Below are positions 11,036-23,257 of a DNA stretch of 64,000 nucleotides, in pieces. This DNA comes from Panopea generosa (taxonomy: Eukaryota; Mollusca; Bivalvia; Adapedonta; Hiatellidae). The notes beneath the pieces were generated by a model. That model was not told where the DNA came from, ran no database searches, and saw only the letters and a program-made list of their open reading frames with translations. Each line of letters begins with the position of its first letter. Positions within the stretch are counted from its first letter, which is position 1. The position numbers were made by a program, and so were the translations under genes. The stretch covers positions 10,268,544 through 10,332,543 of the forward strand of contig CM055895.1 of the NCBI GenBank assembly GCA_029582155.1, in the 5' to 3' direction.

Positions 11036-14000
11036 TTAGACGAGACAGTGACTCAGTCGTGAAGGATCCAAACTGAGAAGAAGTGTCTCGGTTCTTCAAA
11101 ACCGCAAATATATATAGTAAATCGCACAGGAAACTAGCATGAATTGTTAATTGTACAACATACTGTGTAATTGAGTTCAGTTATAATAGGAGTAGAGAAG
11201 CAACAGCTAAAACAATAAAAGTGTATGTCTAACAGGTGACCTAGCTTTAAAAGCTAGCCATGTTATGTAAGAATGTTAGTTAAATGTATCTAACATTCTA
11301 CGTACATTTTTATATAATGTAAGCGATTATATATTACATTATAGTCATTTTATGGTAAAATAAAATTACATGTTCGCATAACATGGTATTAAGTGTGTAT
11401 TTTGATTCCCATTTGCAAAACAAGCTGCATATTAGTGTAGTTGGATACTTTAGAGAGATTCATTAAGCAAGCACAAATATAATTAATACCGGAATAGGAG
11501 ACTTTGCATTAATAGGAACACAAACAAAACCAATACGTAAACGTCTCACAATCACAGTTATGACCTTTTTCCCACGGTAACATGACTCTTACGCTTAAAT
11601 AAGTATTTGGTTTGAAACATTTTCAAAATGGATTATAGTGGATGTGATTTCTTGGTGCAGTAAGTAAAACAAACCATGGCGTAGCATACTGCAACAAGAT
11701 ATCACGTGTGTTAAAAAAGGCGACTTTAATATGATTTTAACAGATGCATGTATTTATGAGCATGTTGGGACTTCTTTCTTAAAACTATCTTAGTATGTCA
11801 ATGCACCCTCTTAAAAAACAAGCTGGTTATTGTGCATTTTATGTAGGAATGCATTCCTGCTATGAAATAAAATTTAAAAAAATATAAACACTTGCAATAT
11901 TAGCGATTTTCTTTAGCGAAGAATACTTATTTTTTAACCGTGAAAGAATATACCGGCATGATGAAACGCACTGAAAATGGTGACGTTTTACGAGATCATT
12001 GGTTTCACCGATCCGATTATGATTAAGAATTTTCGGCCCGGACCGATTAGTGATAATCAGCGCGTGAAGGCAATAACCTCCTTAAAACATGCTCATCTTT
12101 TTACTATATATAGTAACATGTGTGTTAACTAGAACATCCAACCTCGATATTATCACCCCTTTCCCGCCGTCAACTGAATAATAAAGCGAGACAGATGCAT
12201 TATATATGAAGCAGATGTTGTTACATTCATCATAATTACCACCCTATCATTGTTCAAATCAGATACAGCAGAAAGGCTCGCACACGGATGGCTGTAACAC
12301 CACACATAGCGCGAGTTACTTATGTTGTCCTTGTTCGATTCCTTTATCGATGCATATACATGTACATGTATGGTAATATGAAGTTGAACAATACTTGCTC
12401 GAACAACCTTTTACTCGAACTATTTGTCCAGCCCTGTCAATTCGAGCCATCGAAGTTATACTGTATTTAAATTACGTAAACAAATTATATAATAAGGTTT
12501 ATAATATACTTCGATACACATGCTTACATAGTTTAAACATGTGCAAACACATTTACTGGTATTTAAAGGAAAAATTATTGAAATGGACATTTGGGTGAAA
12601 TCAAGAAAAAAATATTGTTAAACGATTTGCATACAGTAAAATAGATATGTGTCAAATGCTTAATTAATATGTTCACATACGTAAATGTAACGTAGCAAAA
12701 TCTTGTTGAGGTGTACAACCACGAGCACAGCAATTCCTTGTTAACTAATGCATTCAAAATGTTTGTTGAGTGCGCAGAAAATATGCATAGAAAACAATTT
12801 AACATCCGTTCAGTGACTTTAACTGGAGGATTGCATTGGATAGGATAGGAATATCGATCGTGAATTTGCAGTGCGTTGAGATCAAATAGCAATAATATAG
12901 AAAGTTGTATGTAATGCAGGCTTTCTTGTCAAGTTTATCTTTTGTATCACACAAAGTGAGACATCATCTCAAGTGCTATTATAAGCAATTCGTTTTAATA
13001 TGTTTAGATAAACTAATGAATATTTATCAACAAACCAATGTCTGTATTATCGTTTTGTGTAGTTTGTTTCATACTCTTAAACGGCGTTACAGATGTTTCT
13101 TTTTTAAATTAGTCTGTAGTACGGACCCACCTTTTCCCTATTAACTAGCAGTGTCGGGAAAGCGAACACGGTGATTCAACTAAAATGTTTGAATGTCGTC
13201 ACAGTTTAGTAAGCGTTCCCTGACTTTCAAGCAAGTTGACTGTTTGTATATAAAATGTAAGTTGTATGTAATCTTAGATGATTTGAAATTATTCGATCTC
13301 GAAAGATGATCTTGAATTAAAGATATTGAGGTATGACGTAAATAAAATGTCTTGTCATTTGTTGTTATTTCAGCTGCGAATATACACATTTTGAAATCAG
13401 AAGTACTTCAACAATTTAAACATAAATTGCTGGGAATGTTATTGTTTATTAAAAATTCATTCTGCAATGTACGAATTTTGATTTGTGTTCCTGAGATGAA
13501 TGGAAATTAAAATAATTTAAAACGATTTAATGCAAGATTTTGCGTGAATACGCGAGTGTTCACAAAAATTCAATCAGTTGCCTTTCCTTCTCTATATAAT
13601 TCCTTGGTATAATGAACATTTGTCTTGAAGAATTGACATTCAAATGTCTTCAAATGCAAATGGATTGTTGTTTAAGTAACCATAATATCATATATCTAAT
13701 CCGTGTAGAAACAGTTTTTATCGAAGTTAAGTTGGCATGGCAACTAAACTGTACAATTCAAACATCAGTATTTTTCATCCCATTTCCAAGTGAATTTATC
13801 ATATAGAAGATAATGACTTATAGCAGGTTAAAATACGGACCACACTCCCTGTGTACTTTATAATGACTAATACATTGCTTTTAACTATTTCGATATCTTT
13901 ATCTCTAAGGCAAATATTCTTCTTTTTTAGATTACATATCTTATTTACAACACAAGGAATAGCTTTGCACTTTGAACATATAAACAAGAAATAAAGACCT

Positions 14001-14772
14001 GGATATATGACGGTTAGCATTAGCAAGATGGTAAGTTATGAGTCTTTAAGACAATATCCCCTTTTTATGGGTGTCAAGCAAAGTTCAGGCTTCGTAATGA
14101 ATCAATACCAATACAAATATTATTTATATAGAGTAACCATCGCAATAAACCAAGCCGGAAATGGTTTCGTGAAACCATTATGGAAATAAACGCGAGCAAT
14201 TAACCACTTAAATAAACTTGAGGTCAAGATAAGAGTCTGGCACGATTTGTGTTGTTTTGGTCGAGTGTTTTTTTATATTCTTAAAATCATTTACATGTTT
14301 CGCTCCCGTTTATAATTGAGTTTTATTCAGTTAATGATGAAGATAAACTGGATGATAATCTCAAGTCGAACGCATAGCAGGATCCTTCATTTCAATGTTT
14401 TTCCACACAACCTACCCCCAGCACGAACCTTATTATTATTTTATTACAAGATCTGAACTAAAAGTACATTAAAGGGTCACGTCCCGTTGATAGATATTCA
14501 TGGAATGAAGGATTATATGTATCAAGCATTACCTAGTGTTTCTTATCTCCATGAATCTGTTCGGAGGTGTATTTCATTGCGGTGGTGGCTGTAACCAACA
14601 CACTTAGTAAATTCTTTCCAAAGAAAACAGATCATATTAAGTGCAGGAGTTTGTATTTTTTATAATGGACATAGTCTGGGTGCATGTGTAGGGTAAGAGT
14701 ACTGGATCTAAGGTCCATAGTTTTTTTACGGATCCTTTAATCAACTACTTAATCAACCTTTTGTGGCAAGGT
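11036..14772. other. Non-coding sequence with one nested hairpin region
   Basis: No gene recognised. At 11241-11390 there are nested inverted repeats: AGAATGTTAG against CTAACATTCT, and CCATGTTATG (11258-11267) against CATAACATGG (11377-11386), around an AT-rich centre. This looks like a small fold-back relic. Confidence 0.5.
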
Positions 14773-14903
14773 GACGTTAGTTTGATATTCTTTTTTTCGA
14801 TATTCGATATTCATCATTAATCTAACACTATCCTAACCTCCAATTTGAAGAGTTACGCCTTTAAATATCAAAAGATGAAAAACGAATATCAAACTAATTT
14901 CTT
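14773..14903. mobile_element. Short fold-back (MITE-like) element
   Basis: GTTAGTTTGATATTC near 14777 faces GAATATCAAACTAATTTC near 14885, about 20 bp of imperfect inverted repeat around a core of about 85 bases. No coding capacity. Its family is unknown. Confidence 0.55.
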
Positions 14904-15393
14904 ACTGCTACCTTTTGTTGGTAATCGTTTTCGTATTTTGCCAACACCGCTACAATAAGTGATATACCATAAAGTTAACACACAATGCTAACATCTCTAA
15001 GTTGTGCAAAGACTGTTAGACAGACAATCAATCAAAATGTTTTTGAAAATATTTGAAATATCATAAGCAGTGAGAAAGAATATTAGCGATAAACAAAGAT
15101 AAAGTGACAAGTTATAATATTAAATTGAATATTGTTTTTTAAAACAAAAACTTACAAGTGACGTTTTATTCAAACCTTACAGTGGTAATAACCCTTATAT
15201 ATTTTCATTACTACCCCTGTTTCTTTACTTCTTTATTTACCTTTTTTTTTGCCTCTTCTGTCCTTTTCTAATCTTATTTTTTAGACTAGACTGAATCCAT
15301 ATCTCTAAAGGTAACTGTTTATAATGTACGTGTATATATCATGAAATAATTAAAAAAAACTGTAAAAACCGAATGCTGTACTATGTATAAAAC
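14904..15393. other. AT-rich non-coding sequence
   Basis: Contains a pyrimidine-rich tract around 15225-15290. No gene seen. Confidence 0.5.
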
Positions 15394-15406
15394 CTAGTAA
15401 TATCGC

Positions 15407-15720
15407 AGACCGCGGCGTGGTCTAGTGGTAGAGCGTCCGCCTCGCATGCGGAAGGTCGTGGGTTCAATCCCCGGCCGGGTCATTCCAAAGACTTTACAAA
15501 TGGTACTAGAAGCTTCCTCGCTTGACGCTCAGCATTTAGAGGAGAGTTCTAGGTCTGGTCCGCCCGGTGTCAGTATAATGTGACTGGGTGGGGTATCATA
15601 CCATGTGTCAGCGGCATGATACTCCAGTGTGACAGCGCTTACAATACTGTCTCAAGTAGACACCGTCGCGATATGACTGAAAAATTGTTGAAAGCGACGC
15701 TAAACACCATACAACTACAG
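15407..15720 (+). mobile_element. tRNA-derived SINE, family B, copy 1 (young, with target-site duplication)
   Basis: The head is a nearly intact tRNA: A box TGGTCTAGTGGTAGAGC, an anticodon arm with loop CTCGCAT (anticodon position CGC), and B box GGTCGTGGGTTCAATCCC. The body includes TGACTGGGTGGGGTATCATA and ends GACGCTAAACACCATACAAC. The perfect 13-bp duplication CTAGTAATATCGC flanks it at 15394-15406 and 15721-15733. The perfect duplication and well-kept head suggest a fairly recent insertion. Confidence 0.95.
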
Positions 15721-15733
15721 CTAGTAATATCGC

Positions 15734-16867
15734 GTCAAAAAAATCTGATAATGCATTTTTATCGAAATTCAACAAATCTATTAAAACAGAAGCATATAAA
15801 CAGAGATAAGCTCTTGTCTAAATTTCTGGTGACACATTTGACGTTTTCTAAATCTTGGAAAGACAACTGCTCCTGAACCAACCAACAGGTTTATTTTAAG
15901 TTTTGGTATCAAAAGAAAGAACTTGATTGTTACTTTGGATGGTCAACTTTTTTTTTTTAAATTTAAAAAAAGGGGGAAAAAATTACGCTGATAGTTATTT
16001 ATTTCTTTTATCAGTTATCCTCAAGTTTTTTAATTAATAAATAAGAAAAAAATTCTTTAAATTATTATAATTATTTGTATATATATATATATGGAATTTT
16101 AGCTATTGATGAAAAACTTTCTTCTTCAGCTTTCTACATAAAAAATTATATTTCTATGGCGTTTTGTTAAAATGTATTTGTTAAATCAAGTACATTATCG
16201 TTTGTTATTTTATTGTTGTGTTGTGTTGTTGTTTTTTGTTGTTGTTTTTTGGGTTTTTTTGTGGGATTTTTTGGTAAAATTCCAACAATTTAATTTTAAA
16301 CTCGTAATTATCTAGATTCTGGTATCAGAAAAAAAGATCGATTACTTGAATTAGTCATCATCTGATCAGCTTTACTTTGGTACCAAATAAGTATTAAATA
16401 AAGAAATACTTAAGGTGGCAGTCGAAATTTCAGCCATGTATATTGTATTGATATTAGGCTGCCAGTCTCTGTAATCAAGTCACTGATTGAAAGAGACAAT
16501 CAATGGTAGTTGAAGAATACCAAGTATATGACTTGAAACAGTAAAACAAAAACCTCGGTTTCTTAAATAATACAAAGCCATATAAAAACGTCTGTCTCGG
16601 CTCTAATTCAAAATAAGTCTGTCTACATGAAAATCAAAATATATTGGCGATAGGAGTGTCCATAAATCACCTAACGACTCTGGTTTATATGTCTGTGGAA
16701 CCGAAACAGACACCTTACTGTTTTATATAACAAAAACATTTTCTATACTGCGAAATAACGGACGGTTCGATAAGATTTACGGAGATCAAGAGATTGTTAT
16801 TTGATTTTTACTTAAAATAGCATAATATTTCCATGTAGATAGATATCTTAAATTTATAAAAAAAACT
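15734..16867. other. AT-rich non-coding sequence
   Basis: Contains a (TA)n run near 16078-16091 and T/G-rich low-complexity sequence at 16195-16290. No gene seen. Confidence 0.55.
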
Positions 16868-16940
16868 TACGGTGATCTAGTGGTACAGCGTCCTCCTTCC
16901 ATGCGGGAGGACGTTGGTAGGAACCCTGGACGGACCAAAC
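16868..16940 (+). mobile_element. Solitary tRNA-like segment (SINE head relic)
   Basis: ATCTAGTGGTACAGCGTCC, a short palindromic arm and GGACGTTGGTAGGAACCC resemble the A and B boxes of the family B head. The body of family B does not follow, and mismatches in the B box argue against an active gene. Confidence 0.5.
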
Positions 16941-17140
16941 TAATATATTTTGTTCGCCTTTTTCCACATTATTTCTGTTATATAACGTAGGTCATACATG
17001 TAGCACACAGTCGCTGTTTCTGGGGTCAGCTAGGCGTTTAACTAGTTCAAGAGACCCTTATTTCTTCAATACACTGATTATCTGTAAACATATACAGATG
17101 TCGAAAATTCATGACCGTAAAACAAAGTGTATGGCCAATT

Positions 17141-17215
17141 ATCGCCGAGAATGAAACAAGGCGGGGATTCAAACTAACGGCCCGTTATCAACTGAGCTAG
17201 CTAGGTAGGGAAGTA
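17141..17215 (-). mobile_element. tRNA-like segment on minus strand (SINE head relic)
   Basis: The minus strand reads TAGCTAGCTCAGTTGATAAC followed by GTTAGTTTGAATCCCCGCC, which resembles A and B boxes. No partner copy of a body was found. Confidence 0.4.
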
Positions 17216-17782
17216 AGTAAATACGAACAAGATAAATGTACTACATCGTTAATAACGTTTGTTCTGCTTAATTTCGAAATAAAGTATCTTCAAGCAGAAA
17301 AATATATTGTTTAACTCACGATACCATAAATATCATGTCCACTTTTTATTTTAATTTTCTATTCTAATTTTTTACAATTATGTCCTTACTAAAATACTCC
17401 TAACAAACCCTCACATACTACAGAAGGTGTAACTATGCTACACTTATAACACCCAAAGGATAGCGATGCGTGCATTATGCTACATAACATATTGAAAACT
17501 GAGGATTTGTAGTCCCTGTAGAGAAGAATGCTGATTTTGACTGAATATCTGATGGTTTTATCAGCAAGATATAGCAGTGTTGTCAAGATATTATGTAAAT
17601 GACGCTGTAAGTTACAAAAACACAGGTCTCATTCTCGTTTTCAACGGTTTTTGGTAATAAGAACAAATGAGTGTTTCGACTGCTGAACTTAGAAACAGGA
17701 AAGAATATTCTAAATGAATAGAACTGCTGTCTTCCTGCAAAGGTACTTTCTCTCACTTGAGACAATTTCACCCGAAAAAAAA
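17216..17782. other. Non-coding sequence
   Basis: Nothing recognised. Confidence 0.5.
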
Positions 17783-17900
17783 CATACTTATGAAACACGA
17801 AAGACATATTTATGAAACACAAAAGACATATTTATGAAACACAAAAAACATATTTATGAAACACAAAAGACATATTTATGAAACAGAAAGGACATATTTT
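17783..17900. repeat. 22-bp minisatellite, about 5 units
   Basis: CATATTTATGAAACACAAAA-type units start at 17783, 17805, 17827, 17849, 17871 and 17893. Confidence 0.95.
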
Positions 17901-18282
17901 TATATACTTTAAAGCAATTGTATATACGTGCACGCATTGAACAATAACATGAAAGTGTCGATGTGGGTAGATGTGTGTAGAACATCGTAACTGGTCGTTT
18001 GTCAGGTTTGTAAGCGTGTAAAAAATTGCATACTTATTTAGTTATGTTTGGTTTATGCGTTTAACGATCGTACAAAAAGATGTGTACACGTGTTAAACTA
18101 CACGTGTTATCAATATATGACATATCACCGATACCATTCACGTGCGAACTAGGAGGAAAACGTACAACCTGTATGTTACATATATACTACCTACATCAAA
18201 CATTTAACTGTAACGCGAATTGAGAGAAAATGATGAATGTTTATTCGCGTTGTTGCAGATATCCCATATACATCATTAATAC
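17901..18282. other. Non-coding sequence
   Basis: Nothing recognised before the 69-bp array. Confidence 0.5.
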
Positions 18283-18645
18283 GCATGAGATATGTCGACT
18301 AAGGAACAAGCGGCGAATATGTTTGTCGTATGTCACACATGTGTCCTCAGTGTATAAGATATATAGACAAGGGGACAAGCGGCGAATATATTTGTTGTAT
18401 ATCACACATGCGTCCTCAGTGTATGAAATATGTAGACGAAGGGACAAGCGGCGAATATGTTTGTTGTATATCACACATGCGTCCTCAGTGTATGAAATAT
18501 GTAGACGAAGGGACAAGCGGCGAATATGTTTGTTGTATATCACACATGCGTCCTCAGTGTATGAAATATGTACACGTGGGGACAAGCGGCGAATATATTT
18601 GTCGTTTACCACACATGCGTCCTCAGTGTATAAAATAAATGAACG
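18283..18645. repeat. 69-bp minisatellite, about 5 units
   Basis: ACAAGCGGCGAATAT recurs every 69 bases (anchor positions 18305, 18374, 18443, 18512 and 18581). Because 69 is a multiple of three, open frames of 102-139 codons persist in two plus-strand frames and one of 123 codons on the minus strand. They repeat a 23-residue unit. Openness in several frames on both strands is a property of the array and no frame stands out as coding. Confidence 0.95.
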
Positions 18646-19565
18646 ATGAAAGAATGGAACAAATACATTTGTGTAACATATACCATATGCATTTTTAATA
18701 TGTATAAAATATGTACCCTAGAGGACAAAGGTACACATACATTTGTGTAATATATACCATATGTATTTTCAATATGTAGCAAATGTATTCACTATAGGAC
18801 AAGGTAACGGGTGTATACTACATGTACACTAGGGGACAAGGGAACAAATGTACAATATATGTACAATATATATGTATATGTGGATTAGAGAAACAAAGGA
18901 ATTGATACACTTGTGTAACATATCCCATATACAGTATCTATAATTATATATGCACGTGTGGACTAGAAGAACAAAGGAATGAATACATTTGTGTAACATA
19001 TCCCATATACAGTATCTATAATTATATATGCACATGTGGACTAGAGGAACAAAGGAATGAATACACTTGTGTAACATATCCCATATACAGTATCTATAAT
19101 TATATATGCATATGTGGACTAGAGGAAATAAGGAATTATTACACTTGTGTAACATATCCCATATACAGTATCTATAATTATATATGCATATGTGAACTAA
19201 AGGAACAAAGGAATGAATACACGTGTGTAAGCATATCCCATATACAGTATCTATAATTATATATGCATATGTGAACTAGAGGAACAAAGGGATGAATACA
19301 CTTGTGTAGCATATCCAATATACAGTATCTATAATTATATATACATATGTGGACTAGAGGAACAAAGGAATGAATACACTTGTGTAACATATCGCATATA
19401 CAATATCTTTAATTATATATGCACGTGTGAACTAGAGGAACAAAGGGATGAATACACTTGTGTAGCATATCCAATATACAGTATTTATAATTATATTTGT
19501 AAATGTGGACTAGTGCACAAAGAAACGAATCGAGTTGTGTAGCATATGCAATAGTATCATGTATT
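18646..19565. repeat. 78-bp minisatellite, with degenerate bridge from the 69-bp array
   Basis: CCCATATACAG-type anchors fall at 18924, 19002, 19080, 19158, 19237, 19315, 19393 and 19471, 78 bases apart, with one 79 caused by an extra G near 19232. The stretch 18646-18900 contains decayed units that share GGACAA and CATTTGTGTAA with one side and TATGTA blocks with the other. The two arrays look like one lineage that changed unit length. Minus-strand open frames repeat a 26-residue unit and shift at the extra base. Confidence 0.9.
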
Positions 19566-20615
19566 ATCAATATTAATGAAATATGTGCAATAGGGGGCAA
19601 AGAAACAACATTCTGATATACATTATCCATATGTATTATATATACACATATACATATAAATAGGTGTATTGAATATAGAGAACAAGAAATTACTATTTAT
19701 TTGGCATATGCATCTTTTATATAATAACGTCCAATTCCAAATTATATATAATCTCTGTTTTATAAGAAAATAGTCTATGCTATTAATCCTATTGATTAAA
19801 TACTCCCTACCTGCGTCAGCGACAGCCTGAGTAATATCAACCCTGCATCATTATCTTGTGTTCTCAGTTAATCAATTTCCAAGTACCATTTTATCTTACT
19901 TTAATCTGGGACGTGTCCATATGCACCTGATTGGCTAATGTAAATAAACGACTTCCGGTTATTCAACATCGTAGACATGTTCTCCTTTTATACGTATTAC
20001 GTAAACCTCTTTGTTCTAATCGATAAGTGGGCAAATTGCTTTTAAAGCTCTGCTAACTGAGGCATGCGTGGTACAGTAGATATTGTGAATATAGACATTT
20101 GTGGCATAGCACAGCTTAGAAGACAAAACATATGCAGGGCATGTGTATAATGATTGCTAAATACTTGCCTTAAATATATTAACCCAGACATGAATGAAGG
20201 CGCTGTTCATTCATCGAGACAACTATTAACTCTCCCCTTTGGCAGCAATACACGGACTGACCAATTACGTTTTGGTGAGATGTTTAACACGAATATTGAC
20301 TTGTCAGAAGCGTTTGAACGCAGTTTTATTTCTTTAAGGTGTTTAGTTTTACTACATTGTTCGGAGGAATAATAACTAACTGTCGTGTGTACAATGTATG
20401 ATCGCAGATCATGTAATCATATTGTATGCAAACGCCTCACGGAACGGGCGACTTCTTCACAACATCTTTATAATGGTGTCGTTTCAAAGTACATTGTCTT
20501 AGAACATGTAACTATATTTGTTATAAATTCGAATGATTTTGTTTTAATTTTTCTGTCTAATTTGAATGCTAGTATAAGATTTAAGCAAAACACCATAATA
20601 GGACTTACACCACTA
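19566..20615. other. Non-coding sequence
   Basis: AT-rich up to about 19780, then more balanced composition at 19810-20080, with CTGATTGGCTAATG (an inverted CCAAT-type motif) near 19928. No gene seen. Confidence 0.5.
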
Positions 20616-20812
20616 CTATCTCCCTTGAGGACTCCGGACCTACAGATGGCGGAGGTAGAAATAAAACTATAGTTATCTTTTTTTCATCAGGGCTTTGCAT
20701 TGTAGTGATTTATTAACTATGTGTTAATTGTCAGTATTTTAGAAATTACCACTGAAAATGTGATGCTGAAACAAAGTTTCTCAGCAATTCTGTGTCATTT
20801 TAGAATTGAAGG
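20616..20812 (+). repeat. Dispersed repeat family I, copy 2
   Basis: Matches 806-980 in the same orientation, sharing TATCTCCCTTGAG, CAGTATTTTAGAAAT and ACCACTGAAAAT blocks, with an additional segment near 20630-20665. A GGTTCGAACTGCATCC directly after could be a B-box-like remnant. Confidence 0.7.
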
Positions 20813-21957
20813 TTCGAACTGCATCCAGGGCGAATTGTTGACATTTTATTATTCTGGATATTGATAAGTATCATAAAACCATTGAATAAAAAAAACCTGG
20901 TCAATGTATTCTTTTTTCCTCTTTATAATTGCATATCTTGAACCAGTGAAGAATTTGAGCCGAAACACATGCTGCAGATTTTGATTTTTCACTGTGTTTT
21001 GGACATAAATGTTACAATTGGGTCCTATGGGAAATGTAATAGTGGTGTGAGACGAGTACAAAAGCGGGCAAAGAAATTGAATCCTTGGACTCCAATATCG
21101 CGGAGCACAATAAACAAAATTAGAAATTAATTATCAATACATGTCATGTCTTTCTGTGTTAGATAGACGCTATGCTTAGACGTCACCGTATAAGTCAACG
21201 CACATCCTAATGTTTGGGGCTGTACACGTGTCTCGACTCAATATAATCGATAGAGGCAGAGCCTCTACGAAATGACGTTATTAAATATTTATAAATTCCC
21301 GCGAATGTATAAATGAGGTTTCGTTTTGACTTACAAGGTTTGAAGTATCACACATCGGGTTTGTCGATATTGCTAGATTTTACATTATCGCAAAGGGAAG
21401 TGGCGTGTTTACATGTATATAATGTTGGAAAAAGTAAATGCATTGCAGTTCTTCTGTATCCTACCAATCAAAAGTAGAGAAACATTTCTGTGACGTGCAG
21501 AGAGCGTAATTAATGTGTATGAGTAGAGACCTGGGCTGCGTTTGACAAACAAAACTTAAAATAAAAACCGCCGCATTGTCGTATATTGTATGTTTAAAGT
21601 TTAAATGATTTTATTTCCAGAAAAAAATATCATTTCCGGCAAGATTTGAGCTAACTTTCGGTTCATTTGGATGACTATTAAAAATGAAATAAAAATTAAA
21701 TGAACAATTATAAAGACTTTTGTCGTAATTTTATTGTGTGAAATGCACCACTGAAGACAAGGTACTTTAGAAGTATGACAATATATATGATAAATAATAT
21801 GTGCTCGATAATGCAAAAGTGAGCAGAAAAGACAGCTTTACTGAAAACATGAACACGCATTGTAACTGTTAGTTAACTGTTAAACAAAGTTAATTGTTAC
21901 ACCGTTATTCAAAGATTGACAATAATGCATTTGTAAGAATAAAAGTATATCAAATAG
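20813..21957. other. AT-rich non-coding sequence
   Basis: No gene or repeat recognised. Confidence 0.5.
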
Positions 21958-22231
21958 TTTGAATATTTAGAGTTGCTTTATGCCATCGAGGGCCAACATA
22001 CGATCAGTAAACCTAACCACTCTTTCCTTTGATCTTTGAAATTTTACAAGTACTCGAGCACATCAATATCCGCGAGTAATTGATAACTTTCCACTTGAAT
22101 TAAAAGTGAGAAACAATGAGGCGTAATGTCGTATATCAATCATCACGGAAACTGTGGTCAGATGAGGATTCGGACTAACTACCCCTGAATTGAAAGTCAG
22201 ACGTGCTAAAGACGAGCTAAACGGACCCAAC
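21958..22231 (-). mobile_element. tRNA-derived SINE, family A, degenerate copy on minus strand
   Basis: In reverse it shows GGGTCCGTTTAGCTCGTC (A-box side), the body with CTGATCGTATGTTGGCCCTC, and AACTCTAAATATTCAAAC in place of the family's GACGCTAAATATTCAATC. It is older than 1179-1468. Confidence 0.85.
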
Positions 22232-22314
22232 CTTAAAAGGGAAAGAACAATGAGAGTCTTAAATGTGTATCAAGGCTTTTACACAAATGTGACATGCTTT
22301 GAATTTAAAATCGC

Positions 22315-22315
<1 letters not shown>

Positions 22316-22346
<31 letters not shown>
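22316..22346. repeat. (TA)n microsatellite
   Basis: About 14 uninterrupted TA units. Confidence 0.95.
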
Positions 22347-22351
<5 letters not shown>

Positions 22352-23104
22352 AGTTGTAATTTTATGATTTATTTAGTCATATATTCACGTATTTCTTTAT
22401 CATGCATGCATTGTGTTGATTTGTAAATAACTATGGACTACATACATAAATGTTCGATCGGTTTCTTTTTTATCATCTTTTTGTTTGTTTATGCTATGCT
22501 ATGCCACTGAATCATGTTATAACACTTTCTGTAAACGATCGAAAAAAATACTACATCAAAATACGCCCAATACTGGCACAAATATGTCTACAAAAAAATC
22601 TTATCGGTTATATGTCAGTCTTGTACAGCTATGCAATATATACTTTTTTTAGAGAATGATTGTGGTGTCTTGTTTGGTAAAGACAAGAAATGCCAAGAAG
22701 AAAATGTGGTACGGAAATTTCAACTCCAGGAAAAAAGGTGCGCTGTCATATCGACTAATTGCACTATTATCTCGTATAATTTCCTTTTTAATGTTTTCAT
22801 ATATTCTAGACAAACTAATGAATCAATGCCATAAACACATTGAATGATGCCCACACCCAAATATATAGTTCATTGTAGAGTTTTATCATTCAAACTGACA
22901 ATTTATGCCATGCTGTTAACATCAAGAGAACGGGTTCTTCTTAGTTATGAACGTGTACCACTGACATATTACACATCCAAATTACACACCGGGGGTTGTT
23001 TAAAGGGAATATCAGGAAAACAACCGCTATAAAAGTCTTAAAAGATAAAATATTTATTAAAATGGATAAAAAGCATCTCATTATCATTCATAAATCAAAC
23101 CCGA
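22347..23104. other. AT-rich non-coding sequence
   Basis: Open frames here are short and match nothing I recognise. Confidence 0.5.
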
Positions 23105-23257
23105 GTGGTTTGGAATGACAAATCCATCAAAACGTGACAAAATCGATATCTTAATTGAAGTGGTTAACTTGAAACGAAATCCTCATTCTAAAAAAAGACA
23201 GCACTTAATACTGCTTGACGTCATTCGGACAATTTTTACTACATGTGAGCCTGTATC
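23105..23257 (+). repeat. Repeat family F, copy 1, left part (split by a LINE)
   Basis: Matches 47278-47450: both share GACAAAATC, AACGAAATCC.CATTCTAAA, AAAGACA.CACTTAA, ACTGCTTGACG and GTCATTCGGAC. The match stops where the LINE-derived sequence begins and resumes at about 24655. Confidence 0.75.

Noticed and set aside
18230-18649. 139-codon repeat protein
   Set aside because: The 69-bp period keeps two plus frames and one minus frame open; there is no codon or domain signal that distinguishes one.
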